A stretch of DNA of 34,166 bases from Pseudomonadota bacterium (GTDB lineage Bacteria > Pseudomonadota > Alphaproteobacteria > Reyranellales > Reyranellaceae), in assembly GCA_023416135.1 (NCBI GenBank), contig JAEZIF010000209.1, positions 1 to 34,166 of the forward strand. The letters run 5' to 3'. The notes beneath the pieces are model-generated. The model saw nothing but the letters and a program-made list of their open reading frames with translations, had not been told where the DNA came from and made no database searches. A program made the position numbers and the translations under genes. Below, one piece after another: positions 1-8,961 of this stretch; positions within the stretch are counted from its first letter, which is position 1; each line of letters begins with the position of its first letter.

Positions 1-43
1 CGGCACGTCCGGACCATCATACGTGGTTCGTGTCGTCTCTTCG

Positions 44-74
44 CCTCCCCTGCGCGGATGCCGCGCAGGGGAGG
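44..74 (-). terminator. Hairpin after pckA
   Basis: A perfect 14-bp inverted repeat (arms 44-57 and 61-74, 3-nt loop) lies nine bases past the pckA stop codon. The arms are very GC-rich (CCTCCCCTGCGCGG on the plus strand). No T-run follows on the minus strand, so it may stabilise the mRNA 3' end or act with Rho rather than as a textbook intrinsic terminator. Nothing else is visible in bases 1-43. Confidence 0.55.
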
Positions 75-82
75 CAAGGTCT

Positions 83-1690
<1,608 letters not shown>

Positions 1691-1872
1691 GGCGTCTCTC
1701 CTGTTCAGTAAATCGTATCGGTGAAATCTAGGACAAGTCTAACCGGTAGGCCTTATGCGCTACTGGGACCAAATTGGGGTGGCAAGAGGGGCGCGCGCGC
1801 CTGCGACAGTTTAGTGCCGAGGATCATGTGAATCGGATTGTGCACCCGCGAACAGGATGCCGCGCCGCGGAA
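1691..1872 (-). promoter_or_regulatory. Probable pckA promoter region
   Basis: This 182-bp gap lies between the hugZ-like stop and the pckA start, both on the minus strand, and is locally less GC-rich near pckA (about 1700-1735). It should hold the pckA promoter and any ChvI or other operator. I see no convincing -35/-10 pair. A 12-bp GC palindrome (GGCGCGCGCGCC, 1790-1801) is present but is low complexity. No gene was found here. Confidence 0.3.
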
Positions 1873-2589
1873 TCAAACCGCCCTCGCCTTGCCAACCAGG
1901 GCGACCAGCACCTTTCGGGCCTCGGAAGCGGCGCTGAGCGGCACCTCGAATGCCAACCGGGCCACCTGACCGCCTCGCCTGAGATCGATGCCCTCGGCGT
2001 CGATGCCCGTCATCCGCCAGTCGCTGCCGGCAAGGCCCAGCAGCTTGCCGGCATAGAGCTGCACGGCATCGGCATGGTCCTCGTTCATGTGGCTCACGAT
2101 GCCCTGTTCGGCATCGGGCAGGCCGTTCGCCGGCAGCACGTTGAGCTCGGCGGCCGACAGCCATTTGATCTTGCCAAAACCCGCGACAAGATGGGCGCGC
2201 TCGACGGTAACCCGATAGAAGTGGAAATCCTTGAAGCCCGCATACATCTCCGCATCGGGGTGGCGGGCGAGGAAGCGGCTGGCGAGACGGCCATCGTCGG
2301 TAGGCATCGCTCGGCCGACCAGCGTCACCCGGGGCCCGGTCAAGGGCTGGTCGAGGCCAAGGGTGCCGTCGAACAACAGCGATACTCGGTCGTCGGCGGC
2401 GATGGCCTTGGTATGTTCGGCAAGCTGACTGAGCAGCAGGATGGGCGAGAGGTCATGGTCGACCGCCGCCAGCACCAGAGAAGCGTAGGGCCAATTGCCG
2501 CCTTCGGCGGGCAGAGCCGTCGCCAGGGAGGCGCGGTCGAGGCCGCGCACGAGGTCGCGGACGCCGCGGGACATGTCTTCAGATTGCAT
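1873..2589 (-). CDS. HugZ-like pyridoxamine-phosphate-oxidase-fold protein with DUF2470
   Basis: A 238-aa protein with two parts. The N-terminal split barrel of the pyridoxamine 5'-phosphate oxidase-like superfamily covers about residues 8-150 (ATALPAEGGNWPYASLV, then the HPDAEMYAGFKDFHFYRV segment). A C-terminal DUF2470-type region follows, recognisable by GIVSHMNEDHADAVQLYA. This architecture is shared with HugZ/HutZ haem-utilisation proteins and with general flavin- or haem-binding proteins, so haem degradation is only one option. I chose ATG 2589 because the protein similarity begins just after it; ATG 2574 is also possible. No strong Shine-Dalgarno sequence is seen. It is divergent from chvI across about 120 bp, and no haem-uptake genes are nearby. 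Confidence 0.8.
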   Translation of the reverse strand: MQSEDMSRGVRDLVRGLDRASLATALPAEGGNWPYASLVLAAVDHDLSPILLLSQLAEHTKAIAADDRVSLLFDGTLGLDQPLTGPRVTLVGRAMPTDDGRLASRFLARHPDAEMYAGFKDFHFYRVTVERAHLVAGFGKIKWLSAAELNVLPANGLPDAEQGIVSHMNEDHADAVQLYAGKLLGLAGSDWRMTGIDAEGIDLRRGGQVARLAFEVPLSAASEARKVLVALVGKARAV

Positions 2590-2695
2590 GATTTTTAGGG
2601 TTGGGAGCCAAAAGCGCCTTAATTCACTCACATCGATGGCAGATTGGGGCGGCGGCGGCAACGACCCGGTCTGTGCTAACATTGCCCGCCCCGAC

Positions 2696-2700
2696 AGGAG
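2696..2700 (+). promoter_or_regulatory. Ribosome-binding site deciding the chvI GTG start
   Basis: AGGAG lies 10 nt before the GTG at 2711. It supports this start over the in-frame ATGs further upstream, which would add residues unrelated to response regulators and run into the divergent promoter region. Confidence 0.7.
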
Positions 2701-2710
2701 AAGCAACGCC

Positions 2711-3406
2711 GTGCGAAAGAACATCGCCCTAGTTGACGACGACCGCAACATCCTCACGTCCGTGTCGATGCTGCTCGAAGCCGAAGGGTTTCAGATCAAG
2801 ACCTATAACGACGGCGCCTCGGCCCTCGAGGGGCTGAACCAGTCGCCCCCCGACCTCGGCATCTTCGACATCAAGATGCCGCGCATGGACGGCATGGAAT
2901 TGCTCAACCGCATCCGCAAGACACAGCAGTTCCCGGTGATCTTCCTCACCTCCAAGGACGAGGAGATCGACGAGGTGCTGGGCCTGCGCATGGGCGCCGA
3001 CGACTTCATCCGCAAGCCGTTCTCCCAGCGCCTGCTCCTGGAGAGAATCCGCGCCGTGCTGCGCCGCGCCGACGCCGGCGGCGGCAAGGGCGAGACTGCG
3101 GCCGAGCGCATCGTGCGCGGCGACCTGATTCTCGACCCCAGCCGCCACCAGTGCACCTGGAAGGGCAAGGAGGTGCACCTCACGGTCACCGAGTTCCTGC
3201 TGCTGAAGTCGCTCGCCGAGCGGCCGGGTCACGTGAAGAATCGCGACCAGCTGATGGACGCCGCCTACGGCGAGACGATCTACGTCGATGACCGCACGAT
3301 CGACAGCCATATCAAGCGGGTGCGTCGCAAGTTCCGTGAGGTCGACGGCGAGTTTGAGCAGATCGAAACGCTTTATGGCATCGGATACCGATACCGCGAC
3401 TCCTGA
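2711..3406 (+). CDS. chvI: Response regulator ChvI, OmpR/PhoB family
   Basis: A DNA-binding response regulator of 231 aa. The receiver domain (residues 4-115) has the acidic pocket D9-D10-D11, phospho-acceptor D53 (IFDIKMP), T80 and K102 (RKPF). The C-terminal winged helix (about 130-230) carries typical OmpR signatures: LTVTEFLLLKSLAERPG, VDDRTIDSHIKRVRRKF and IETLYGIGYRY. It is partnered with the overlapping ChvG kinase gene. In Agrobacterium and Sinorhizobium, ChvI controls acid response, envelope and exopolysaccharide genes, and pckA; that role is inferred here from orthology and context. It is the first gene of the cluster that continues into the PTS genes. Confidence 0.95.
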   Translation: MRKNIALVDDDRNILTSVSMLLEAEGFQIKTYNDGASALEGLNQSPPDLGIFDIKMPRMDGMELLNRIRKTQQFPVIFLTSKDEEIDEVLGLRMGADDFIRKPFSQRLLLERIRAVLRRADAGGGKGETAAERIVRGDLILDPSRHQCTWKGKEVHLTVTEFLLLKSLAERPGHVKNRDQLMDAAYGETIYVDDRTIDSHIKRVRRKFREVDGEFEQIETLYGIGYRYRDS

Positions 3407-5141
3407 GCCCGGACGCAGGTTCGGGTTGCAGGGTCTGCGGGCACGGATCGCCGCGGCGCTGGGGCACCGCGACGCGGTGCCGACGCGCGCCGCTGCGAGC
3501 GAGACGCCTTCGCTGCTGCGGCGCCGGCGTAGCGCCACGCGGCGCTATTCGCCGCTCACCCGCCGCATCCTTCTGCTGAACATCATTCCGGTGGCGCTGC
3601 TGACGCTCGGCGCCGTCTATCTCAGCGACTACGAGGAAGAGCTCATAGACGCCGAGCTCGCCTCGCTCGCGGTGCAGGGCGAGATGGTGGCGGCGGGCAT
3701 CGGCGAGGTCGCCGTCGCCGGCGGCGAGACCACGGTCAACCGCCTCGACGCCGACGCCGCCCGTCAGCTTCTCACCCGGCTGGTCCGCCCGACCGGCGTG
3801 CGCGGCCGCCTGTTCAGCGAGACCGGGGAGCTTCTCGGCGATTCGGCGATCCTGAGCGACGCCAGCCGCATCCATGTGGTTCCCCTGCCCCCGCTGCCGG
3901 CCGGGCCCGCAGCCGAGCCCCATTGGGGCGAGAAGATCGGCGACTGGATCGCCCGCCAGCTCTCGCGCGTCGACCGCTTCCCCGAATACGTCGAGCGAGC
4001 CGTGCCCACGGTGCGCGACTTTCCCGAAGCGGCGAGCGCCTTGCGCGGCTTCAATGCCTCGGCGGTGCGCGTGGGGCCGGACGGCATGCTGGTCCTGAGC
4101 GCCGCCGTGCCGGTGCAGCGCTACAAGCAGGTGCTGGGCGCGCTGATGCTGACGCGCGACAACCGCGCCATCGCCGCGTCGCTGCGCGAGGTGCGTTACG
4201 ACATGATGGTGATCGCGGCGGCCGCGCTCGGCATCACCGTGCTGCTGTCGCTCTATCTCGCAGGCACCATCACCCAGCCGATCGTGCGCCTGGCCCGCGC
4301 TGCCGACCATGTGCGGCTCGCGCGCGAGAGCCGTCCTGAGATTCCCGATCTCGGCAAGCGTGGCGACGAGATCGGCGACCTGAACGACGCGCTGCGCTCG
4401 ATGACCGACGCGTTGTGGCAGCGCATCAATACCATCGAGAGCTTCGCCGCCGACGTGGCGCACGAGCTCAAGAACCCGCTGACCTCCCTCAGGTCGGCGA
4501 TCGAGGTGGCGGCGCGGCCCAACCTCGATCCGGAGCGGCGCGAGAAGCTGATGGGCATCGTGCTCGACGACATCAACCGCCTCAACCGGCTGATCACCGA
4601 CATCTCGGAAGCCTCGCGCCTCGATGCCGAGCTGATGCGCGGCGAGGTCAAGCAGGTCGACCTCAACGCGCTGCTCGGCGACATGGTCAACCATTACGCC
4701 GTGACGGCGGTGCAGAAGGGCGGCGTCGAGGTCGAGTATCGGCTGGCCACCAATCCGCCGTTCCTGGCGCATGGCCATGACGGCCGCTACGGCCAGGTAT
4801 TCCGCAACGTCATCGACAACGCGATCTCCTTCAGCCCGCCCGGCTCCAAGATCGTGGTCGAGCTCGGCCGCGCGCCGCGCAGTGGGCCGTTCATCGTCAC
4901 CATCGACGACCAGGGCTCGGGCATTCCCGAGGACAATCTCGAATCGATCTTCGAACGCTTCTACTCCGAGCGGCCGACCGAGCATTTCGGCCAGCATTCG
5001 GGATTGGGCCTCTCGATCTGCCGGCAGATCATGGAGACTTACGGCGGCTCGATCTCGGCCTCCAACCGCCGCGCTCCCGACGGCCGCGTGCTCGGCGCGC
5101 GCTTCACCGTGCGCGTGCCGGCCGGCGATGGCCGCAAATGA
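3375..5141 (+). CDS. chvG: Sensor histidine kinase ChvG
   Basis: A membrane sensor kinase of 588 aa. A basic cytoplasmic N-terminus of about 60 residues precedes TM1 (about 65-83). A periplasmic sensor domain (about 84-275) and TM2 (about 278-297) follow. Then come a HAMP region, the HisKA H-box AHELKNPLTS (H363), the N-box FRNVIDNAISFS (476-487), the G1 box DDQGSGI (511-517) and GLGLS (543-547). The ATG at 3375 lies inside the end of chvI (32-nt overlap), which implies translational coupling. Its stop overlaps hprK by ATGA. In rhizobia ChvG (ExoS) is held in check by the periplasmic protein ExoR; no exoR is in this window. The likely job is sensing acid or envelope stress. Confidence 0.95.
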   Translation: MASDTDTATPEPGRRFGLQGLRARIAAALGHRDAVPTRAAASETPSLLRRRRSATRRYSPLTRRILLLNIIPVALLTLGAVYLSDYEEELIDAELASLAVQGEMVAAGIGEVAVAGGETTVNRLDADAARQLLTRLVRPTGVRGRLFSETGELLGDSAILSDASRIHVVPLPPLPAGPAAEPHWGEKIGDWIARQLSRVDRFPEYVERAVPTVRDFPEAASALRGFNASAVRVGPDGMLVLSAAVPVQRYKQVLGALMLTRDNRAIAASLREVRYDMMVIAAAALGITVLLSLYLAGTITQPIVRLARAADHVRLARESRPEIPDLGKRGDEIGDLNDALRSMTDALWQRINTIESFAADVAHELKNPLTSLRSAIEVAARPNLDPERREKLMGIVLDDINRLNRLITDISEASRLDAELMRGEVKQVDLNALLGDMVNHYAVTAVQKGGVEVEYRLATNPPFLAHGHDGRYGQVFRNVIDNAISFSPPGSKIVVELGRAPRSGPFIVTIDDQGSGIPEDNLESIFERFYSERPTEHFGQHSGLGLSICRQIMETYGGSISASNRRAPDGRVLGARFTVRVPAGDGRK

Positions 5142-5578
5142 CCCGGGTCCACGCCACCTGCGCGGCCTTGCGTCATGGTCGGACGTGGTGTGCCGTGTTG
5201 CTGCGCGGCCCCTCGGGCGCCGGCAAGTCCGATCTCGCGCTGCGCCTGCTCGAAACCGGCTGGCGCCTGGTGGCCGACGACCAGACCGAACTCAGCCGTG
5301 ACGGCAAGCGGCTGGTCGCCACCGCGCCGGCGCGCATAGCCGGCATGATCGAAGCGCGCGGGCTTGGCATCGTGAAGGTCGGCCACGATCAGTTGGTGAG
5401 GCGCGCCAGTGTCGTGCTGCTGGTCGATCTCGCTCATCCAGAGCGAATCGAGCGATTGCCCGAGCCGGCGAGCGAGACTCTCCTTGGTGTCGAACTGCCG
5501 GTTGTTTCATTGGCCCCGTTCGAAGCGTCCGCCCCTGCAAAGTTGCGCCTTGCCTTGGCACAAACCGCCGACGCATGA
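5138..5578 (+). CDS. hprK: HPr kinase/phosphorylase, short alphaproteobacterial form
   Basis: A 146-aa protein equivalent to only the C-terminal catalytic domain of Gram-positive HprK. The P-loop GPSGAGKS is at residues 24-31, and the HprK signature IEARGLGIVKV at 71-81. It should phosphorylate HPr on its regulatory serine and remove the phosphate again, according to energy and phosphate state. It starts on the ATGA overlapping the chvG stop, so kinase sensor and HPr kinase are co-translated. The missing N-terminal domain is normal for this class. Confidence 0.95.
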   Translation: MTRVHATCAALRHGRTWCAVLLRGPSGAGKSDLALRLLETGWRLVADDQTELSRDGKRLVATAPARIAGMIEARGLGIVKVGHDQLVRRASVVLLVDLAHPERIERLPEPASETLLGVELPVVSLAPFEASAPAKLRLALAQTADA

Positions 5579-5594
5579 TCCGCGAGCTTCAGTT

Positions 5595-6536
5595 ATGCCC
5601 GACATCCCGGCGACCTCGAGTACCACCGACCAGCGTGAGACGCGCCGTCCATTCGTCCTGGTGACCGGACTGAGCGGCGCCGGCCGCGGCACGGCGCTCG
5701 CGGCCCTCGAGGACATGGGCTACGTCGCCGTCGACAACGTGCCGCTGCCGCTGCTTGGCGACCTGATGCGTTCAACCGCCGGCAGTCCCGGCGAGATGGC
5801 CGCTCCGCTCGCGTTTGGCGTCGACACCCGTACCTACGGCTTCGAGCCGCACGACCTGGTGCGGCGCATCCACGACCTTCGTCTACGCTCCGACATCGCC
5901 GCGCGGCTGCTGTTTCTCGACTGCGACAGCGAGACGCTGCAGCGTCGCTATACCGAATCGCGCCGGCCGCATCCGTTGGCGCCCGACCGGCCGGTGAAGG
6001 ACGGGATCGGCGAGGAGCGCAAGCAGCTCGGCTGGGTGCGCGATTCGGCCGACGTCATGATCGACACCTCGGCGCTCTCGCCGCACGCTTTCAAGCAGCT
6101 CCTGGTCGGCCACTTCGCTCTGGGCCGCAGCCTCGGTACGCGGCTTGCCGTGATGTCTTTCTCCTACCGCCGCGGCCTGCCGCGCGAGGCCGACTTGGTG
6201 TTCGACGTGCGCTTTCTCAAGAATCCACACTACGAGCCGGTGTTGAAGCCATTGACCGGGCGCAGCCCGGCAGTCGCCGCCTTCGTCGCCAGCGATCCCG
6301 GTTACCGACCGTTCATCGATTCGCTCAAAGGCCTGATCGGGCCGCTGCTGCCCCGTTTCGACGCCGAGGGCAAGAGCTATTTGACCATCGCCATCGGCTG
6401 TACGGGCGGCCGGCACCGGTCGGTGGCGGTGGCCGAGGAACTGGCAGGGTGGTTGCGCGGCGCGGGCCGCTCGGTCACTCTCTCACACCGGGATGCCGAG
6501 GCGGCCGGGGACGCTGGGGCTGACGGTGCAGGGTAG
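5595..6536 (+). CDS. rapZ: RapZ-family protein with degenerate P-loop
   Basis: A 313-aa RapZ (YvcJ/YhbJ) family protein. The N-terminal P-loop-like domain (about 19-155) is followed by the C-terminal domain (about 180-300) with the family hallmark CTGGRHRSV at 269-277. In E. coli RapZ binds the sRNAs GlmY/GlmZ and senses glucosamine-6-phosphate; the partner in alphaproteobacteria is not established. The usual Walker A G-x4-GKS/T reads GLSGAGRGT here (25-33), so the lysine is arginine and the next Ser/Thr is glycine. I read this directly from the codons cgc ggc. The ATG at 5595 lies 16 nt after hprK. The placement between hprK and EIIA is common in alphaproteobacteria. Confidence 0.93.
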   Translation: MPDIPATSSTTDQRETRRPFVLVTGLSGAGRGTALAALEDMGYVAVDNVPLPLLGDLMRSTAGSPGEMAAPLAFGVDTRTYGFEPHDLVRRIHDLRLRSDIAARLLFLDCDSETLQRRYTESRRPHPLAPDRPVKDGIGEERKQLGWVRDSADVMIDTSALSPHAFKQLLVGHFALGRSLGTRLAVMSFSYRRGLPREADLVFDVRFLKNPHYEPVLKPLTGRSPAVAAFVASDPGYRPFIDSLKGLIGPLLPRFDAEGKSYLTIAIGCTGGRHRSVAVAEELAGWLRGAGRSVTLSHRDAEAAGDAGADGAG

Positions 6537-6545
6537 AGCATACGA

Positions 6546-6950
6546 ATGATTGGCATCGTACTGGTGACCCACGGCAATCTGGCGCGTGAATTCATCGCCG
6601 CCTTGGAACATGTCGTGGGACCGCAGCAATGCGTCGCGGCCGTCTGCATCGGAGCCGAGGACGACATGGAGAAGCGCCGCGCCGAGATCCTGGAGAGCGC
6701 CAAGGCCTGCGATAGCGGCGACGGTGTCATCGTGCTGACCGATATGTTCGGCGGCACGCCCTCCAACCTCGCCATCTCGATCATCGAACAGGCGCGTATC
6801 GAGGTGCTGGCCGGCGTCAATCTCCCGATGCTGGTAAAGCTCGCCTCCGTGCGCACGCGGCCGATCGCCGAGGCAGTCCGCATGGCGCAGGAAGCCGGCC
6901 GCAAGTACATCACCGTTGCTTCGCGCATCCTGGCCAAGGAAGCTTCGTGA
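6546..6950 (+). CDS. PTS EIIA component, mannose family
   Basis: A 134-aa stand-alone EIIA of the mannose/fructose-sorbose type. The phosphorylated histidine is H9 in the N-terminal VTHGNLAREF. The core motif LTDMFGGTPSNLA and the following VLAGVNLPML are typical. No EIIB, EIIC or EIID gene is nearby, so the protein probably has a regulatory rather than a sugar-transport role, taking phosphate from HPr. It begins 9 nt after rapZ and its stop overlaps the HPr start (GTGA). It is often named manX or ptsM in related genomes. Confidence 0.95.
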   Translation: MIGIVLVTHGNLAREFIAALEHVVGPQQCVAAVCIGAEDDMEKRRAEILESAKACDSGDGVIVLTDMFGGTPSNLAISIIEQARIEVLAGVNLPMLVKLASVRTRPIAEAVRMAQEAGRKYITVASRILAKEAS

Positions 6951-7246
6951 CGGACGACGCCGCGGACGCAAGCATCGGTGCACTCAGGCGCACTCTTCCC
7001 ATCGCCAACAAACGCGGCCTGCACGCACGCGCCGCCGCCAAGTTCGTGCGCACTGCCGGCCAGTTCGACGCCATGGTGCGTGTCTCCTTCAAGGGCCAGG
7101 AAGTATCGGGCCTCTCCATCATGGGACTGATGATGCTGGCCGCCGGCATCGGCAGCGAGATCGAGCTCGCCTGCTCCGGACGCCAGGCCGCCGACGCCAT
7201 GGCCGCGCTGTCGACGCTGGTCGAGGGCAAGTTCGGAGAGGATTAG
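6947..7246 (+). CDS. ptsH: Phosphocarrier protein HPr
   Basis: A 99-aa HPr with a short N-terminal extension of about 12 residues. The catalytic histidine is H26 in NKRGLHARAAAKFV, phosphorylated by EI (gene not in the window). The regulatory serine is S57 in GLSIMGLMML, the site expected for HprK. The start is GTG at 6947, overlapping the EIIA stop by four bases. As the last gene of the signalling operon it links both phosphorylation inputs, EI through histidine and HprK through serine. Confidence 0.96.
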   Translation: MTDDAADASIGALRRTLPIANKRGLHARAAAKFVRTAGQFDAMVRVSFKGQEVSGLSIMGLMMLAAGIGSEIELACSGRQAADAMAALSTLVEGKFGED

Positions 7247-7277
7247 GGAGGCGACTCCGCAACCGGTACGCTGTTCG

Positions 7278-7300
7278 CTCCCCCTGTGAGGGGAGTTATT
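7278..7300 (+). terminator. Weak terminator after ptsH
   Basis: CTCCCC (7278-7283), a six-base loop and GGGGAG (7290-7295) form a 6-bp stem, followed by TTATT. It lies 31 bases after the ptsH stop. The stem is short and the T-run interrupted, so it is at most a modest intrinsic terminator separating the PTS operon from ahcY. Confidence 0.4.
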
Positions 7301-7317
7301 GACCCACCAATATCCCC

Positions 7318-7367
7318 GCATAAAGCCTCGGGAATATCGGCATAAATTCTTGCTTATATGCGCATAT
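7318..7367. promoter_or_regulatory. AT-rich repeats and palindrome upstream of ahcY
   Basis: GCATAAA occurs at 7318-7324 and again at 7340-7346, exactly 22 bp apart (about two helical turns). The 12-bp perfect palindrome ATATGCGCATAT follows at 7356-7367. This is one of the most AT-rich patches in the window and lies 68-117 bp before the ahcY start. It looks like a promoter with operator sites. ArsR-family SahR regulators are known to control S-adenosylhomocysteine recycling in proteobacteria, but I cannot match their motif from memory. Confidence 0.35.
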
Positions 7368-7377
7368 GGCGCGTTGA

Positions 7378-7407
7378 GGCGGTGTCGGGGCGCTGATAAG
7401 ACACGCC
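7378..7407 (+). promoter_or_regulatory. Hairpin in the ahcY leader
   Basis: GGC(g)GTGTC at 7378-7386 pairs with GACACGCC at 7400-7407, giving an 8-bp stem with one bulged G and a 13-nt loop. GAGG (7376-7379) can alternatively pair with CCTC (7409-7412). It ends about 15 nt before the Shine-Dalgarno GGGAG (7423-7427). It could be a leader regulatory structure; I could not match it to a known S-adenosylhomocysteine or S-adenosylmethionine riboswitch. Confidence 0.25.
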
Positions 7408-7434
7408 ACCTCATACAATGCCGGGAGCGCCCAA

Positions 7435-8829
7435 ATGGCCCAGGATTACGTCGTCAAGGATATCGGTCTCGCCGACTGGGGCCGCAAGGAACTCGACATG
7501 GCCGAGACCGAGATGCCGGGCCTGATGTCGATCCGCAAGGAGTTCGGGCCGAAGAAGCCGCTGAAGGGCGCACGCATCGCGGGCTCGCTGCACATGACCA
7601 TCCAGACCGGCGTGTTGATCGAGACGCTGAAGGCGCTGGGCGCCGACGTGCGCTGGGCTTCGTGCAACATCTATTCGACGCAGGACCATGCCGCGGCGGC
7701 GATCGCCAAGGGCGGCACGCCGGTCTTCGCCATCAAGGGCGAGAGCCTCGAAGAGTACTGGGACTACACCCACAAGATCTTCGAGTGGGGTGACGGCGGG
7801 GAGCCGAACATGATCCTCGACGACGGAGGCGATGCCACGCTGCTGGTCCATCTCGGCATCCGCGCCGAGAAGGATCCCTCGCTGATCGCCAAGCCGACCA
7901 ACGAGGAAGAAGAGGTCCTCTACAAGGCGATCGCGAAGACCAACAAGGCCAAGCCCGGCTGGTATGCCAAGCTCGGCGCCTCGATCCGCGGCGTCACCGA
8001 GGAGACGACCACGGGCGTGCACCGCCTTTACCAGATGGCGAAGGAGGGCCGCCTGCTGTGGCCGGCCATCAACGTCAACGACTCGGTCACCAAGTCGAAA
8101 TTCGACAATCTCTACGGCTGCCGCGAATCGCTGGTCGACGGCATCCGCCGCGGCACCGACGTCATGATGTCGGGCAAGGTGGCGATGGTCGCGGGCTTCG
8201 GCGACGTCGGCAAGGGTTCGGCTGCTTCGCTGCGCCAGGCCGGCTGCCGCGTGATGGTCTCCGAAATCGACCCGATCTGCGCCCTGCAGGCGGCGATGGA
8301 AGGCTACGAGGTCGTCACCATGGAAGAGGCGGCCCCCAAGGCCGACATCTTCGTGACGGCGACCGGCAACGTCGATGTTCTCACGCTCGACCACATGAAG
8401 GCGATGAAGCACCGAGCCATCGTCTGCAACATCGGCCACTTCGACAGCGAGATCCAGATCGCGAACCTGCGCAACTTCAAGTGGCACAATGTGAAGCCGC
8501 AGGTCGACGAGGTCGAGTTCCCCGACGGCAAGCGCATCATCGTGCTGTCGGAAGGCCGTCTGGTGAACCTGGGCAACGCGACCGGCCATCCGAGCTTCGT
8601 GATGTCGGCCTCGTTCTCCAACCAGACGCTGGCCCAGGTCGAGCTCTGGACCAATCCGGGCAAGTACGAGAAGAAGGTCTATACCCTGCCGAAGGTCCTC
8701 GACGAGAAGGTGGCGGCGCTGCATCTCGAGAAGGTGGGCGCCAAGCTGACCAAGCTCCGCCCCGAACAGGCCAAATATATCGGCGTGCCCGAGGCCGGCC
8801 CGTTCAAGGGCGACCTCTACCGCTACTGA
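7435..8829 (+). CDS. ahcY: Adenosylhomocysteinase
   Basis: Hydrolyses S-adenosylhomocysteine to adenosine and homocysteine, removing the product inhibitor of methyltransferases and feeding methionine regeneration. The 464-aa protein is full length. The substrate-binding segment NVNDSVTKSKFDN contains K220 and D224. The NAD-binding loop GFGDVGKGS is at 254-262. The C-terminus ends in the conserved KGDLYRY. The proteobacterial insertion of about 40 residues is present around 145-185. GGGAG 7 nt upstream fixes ATG 7435. It stands between the PTS operon and tsaE, with its own leader and 3' hairpins, so it is probably a separate transcription unit. Confidence 0.98.
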   Translation: MAQDYVVKDIGLADWGRKELDMAETEMPGLMSIRKEFGPKKPLKGARIAGSLHMTIQTGVLIETLKALGADVRWASCNIYSTQDHAAAAIAKGGTPVFAIKGESLEEYWDYTHKIFEWGDGGEPNMILDDGGDATLLVHLGIRAEKDPSLIAKPTNEEEEVLYKAIAKTNKAKPGWYAKLGASIRGVTEETTTGVHRLYQMAKEGRLLWPAINVNDSVTKSKFDNLYGCRESLVDGIRRGTDVMMSGKVAMVAGFGDVGKGSAASLRQAGCRVMVSEIDPICALQAAMEGYEVVTMEEAAPKADIFVTATGNVDVLTLDHMKAMKHRAIVCNIGHFDSEIQIANLRNFKWHNVKPQVDEVEFPDGKRIIVLSEGRLVNLGNATGHPSFVMSASFSNQTLAQVELWTNPGKYEKKVYTLPKVLDEKVAALHLEKVGAKLTKLRPEQAKYIGVPEAGPFKGDLYRY

Positions 8830-8838
8830 GGCGATTCC

Positions 8839-8875
8839 CGACGTGATCGAGCCCGCCAGCGGCTCGGTCACGTCG
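8839..8875 (+). terminator. Long hairpin after ahcY
   Basis: A 15-bp stem with one G-T wobble (arms 8839-8853 and 8861-8875, 7-nt loop) starts nine bases after the ahcY stop. It has no T-run on the plus strand. It may protect the ahcY mRNA 3' end or cause pausing, with actual termination at the T-tract hairpin 50 bases further on. Confidence 0.5.
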
Positions 8876-8924
8876 AAATGCGCGTATCGACCCACAGACT
8901 CCGCCACGGGGCGGCGTGTTAGAA

Positions 8925-8961
8925 GTCGGCATCGGAGTACCGGTGCCGACTTTTTCTTTTT
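8925..8961 (+). terminator. Strong intrinsic terminator overlapping the tsaE start
   Basis: GTCGGCATCGG (8925-8935) pairs with CCGGTGCCGAC (8940-8950) over 11 bp with one wobble and a 4-nt loop. TTTTTCTTTTT (8951-8961) follows directly. By shape this is the best intrinsic terminator in the window. It contains the only good tsaE Shine-Dalgarno (GGAG, 8934-8937) and the GTG at 8943, and the T-run is translated as part of tsaE. It therefore either ends ahcY transcripts while tsaE is read through, or works as an attenuator. An upstream ACTCCG (8898-8903) can pair with CGGAGT (8933-8938) and would break the hairpin. Confidence 0.65.

Noticed and set aside
1790..1801. A GGCGCGCGCGCC palindrome upstream of pckA as an operator
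   Set aside because: Simple alternating GC sequence; a palindrome is unavoidable there.
2646..2692. GGGGCGG/CCGCCCC inverted repeat upstream of chvI as a terminator or operator
   Set aside because: Arms of 7 bp are 33 nt apart and consist of GC-rich sequence; no T-run or further support.
7247..7434. A known S-adenosylhomocysteine or SAM-II riboswitch before ahcY
   Set aside because: A hairpin exists, but I could not align the leader to the conserved cores and pseudoknots of either family by eye. A covariance-model scan would decide.
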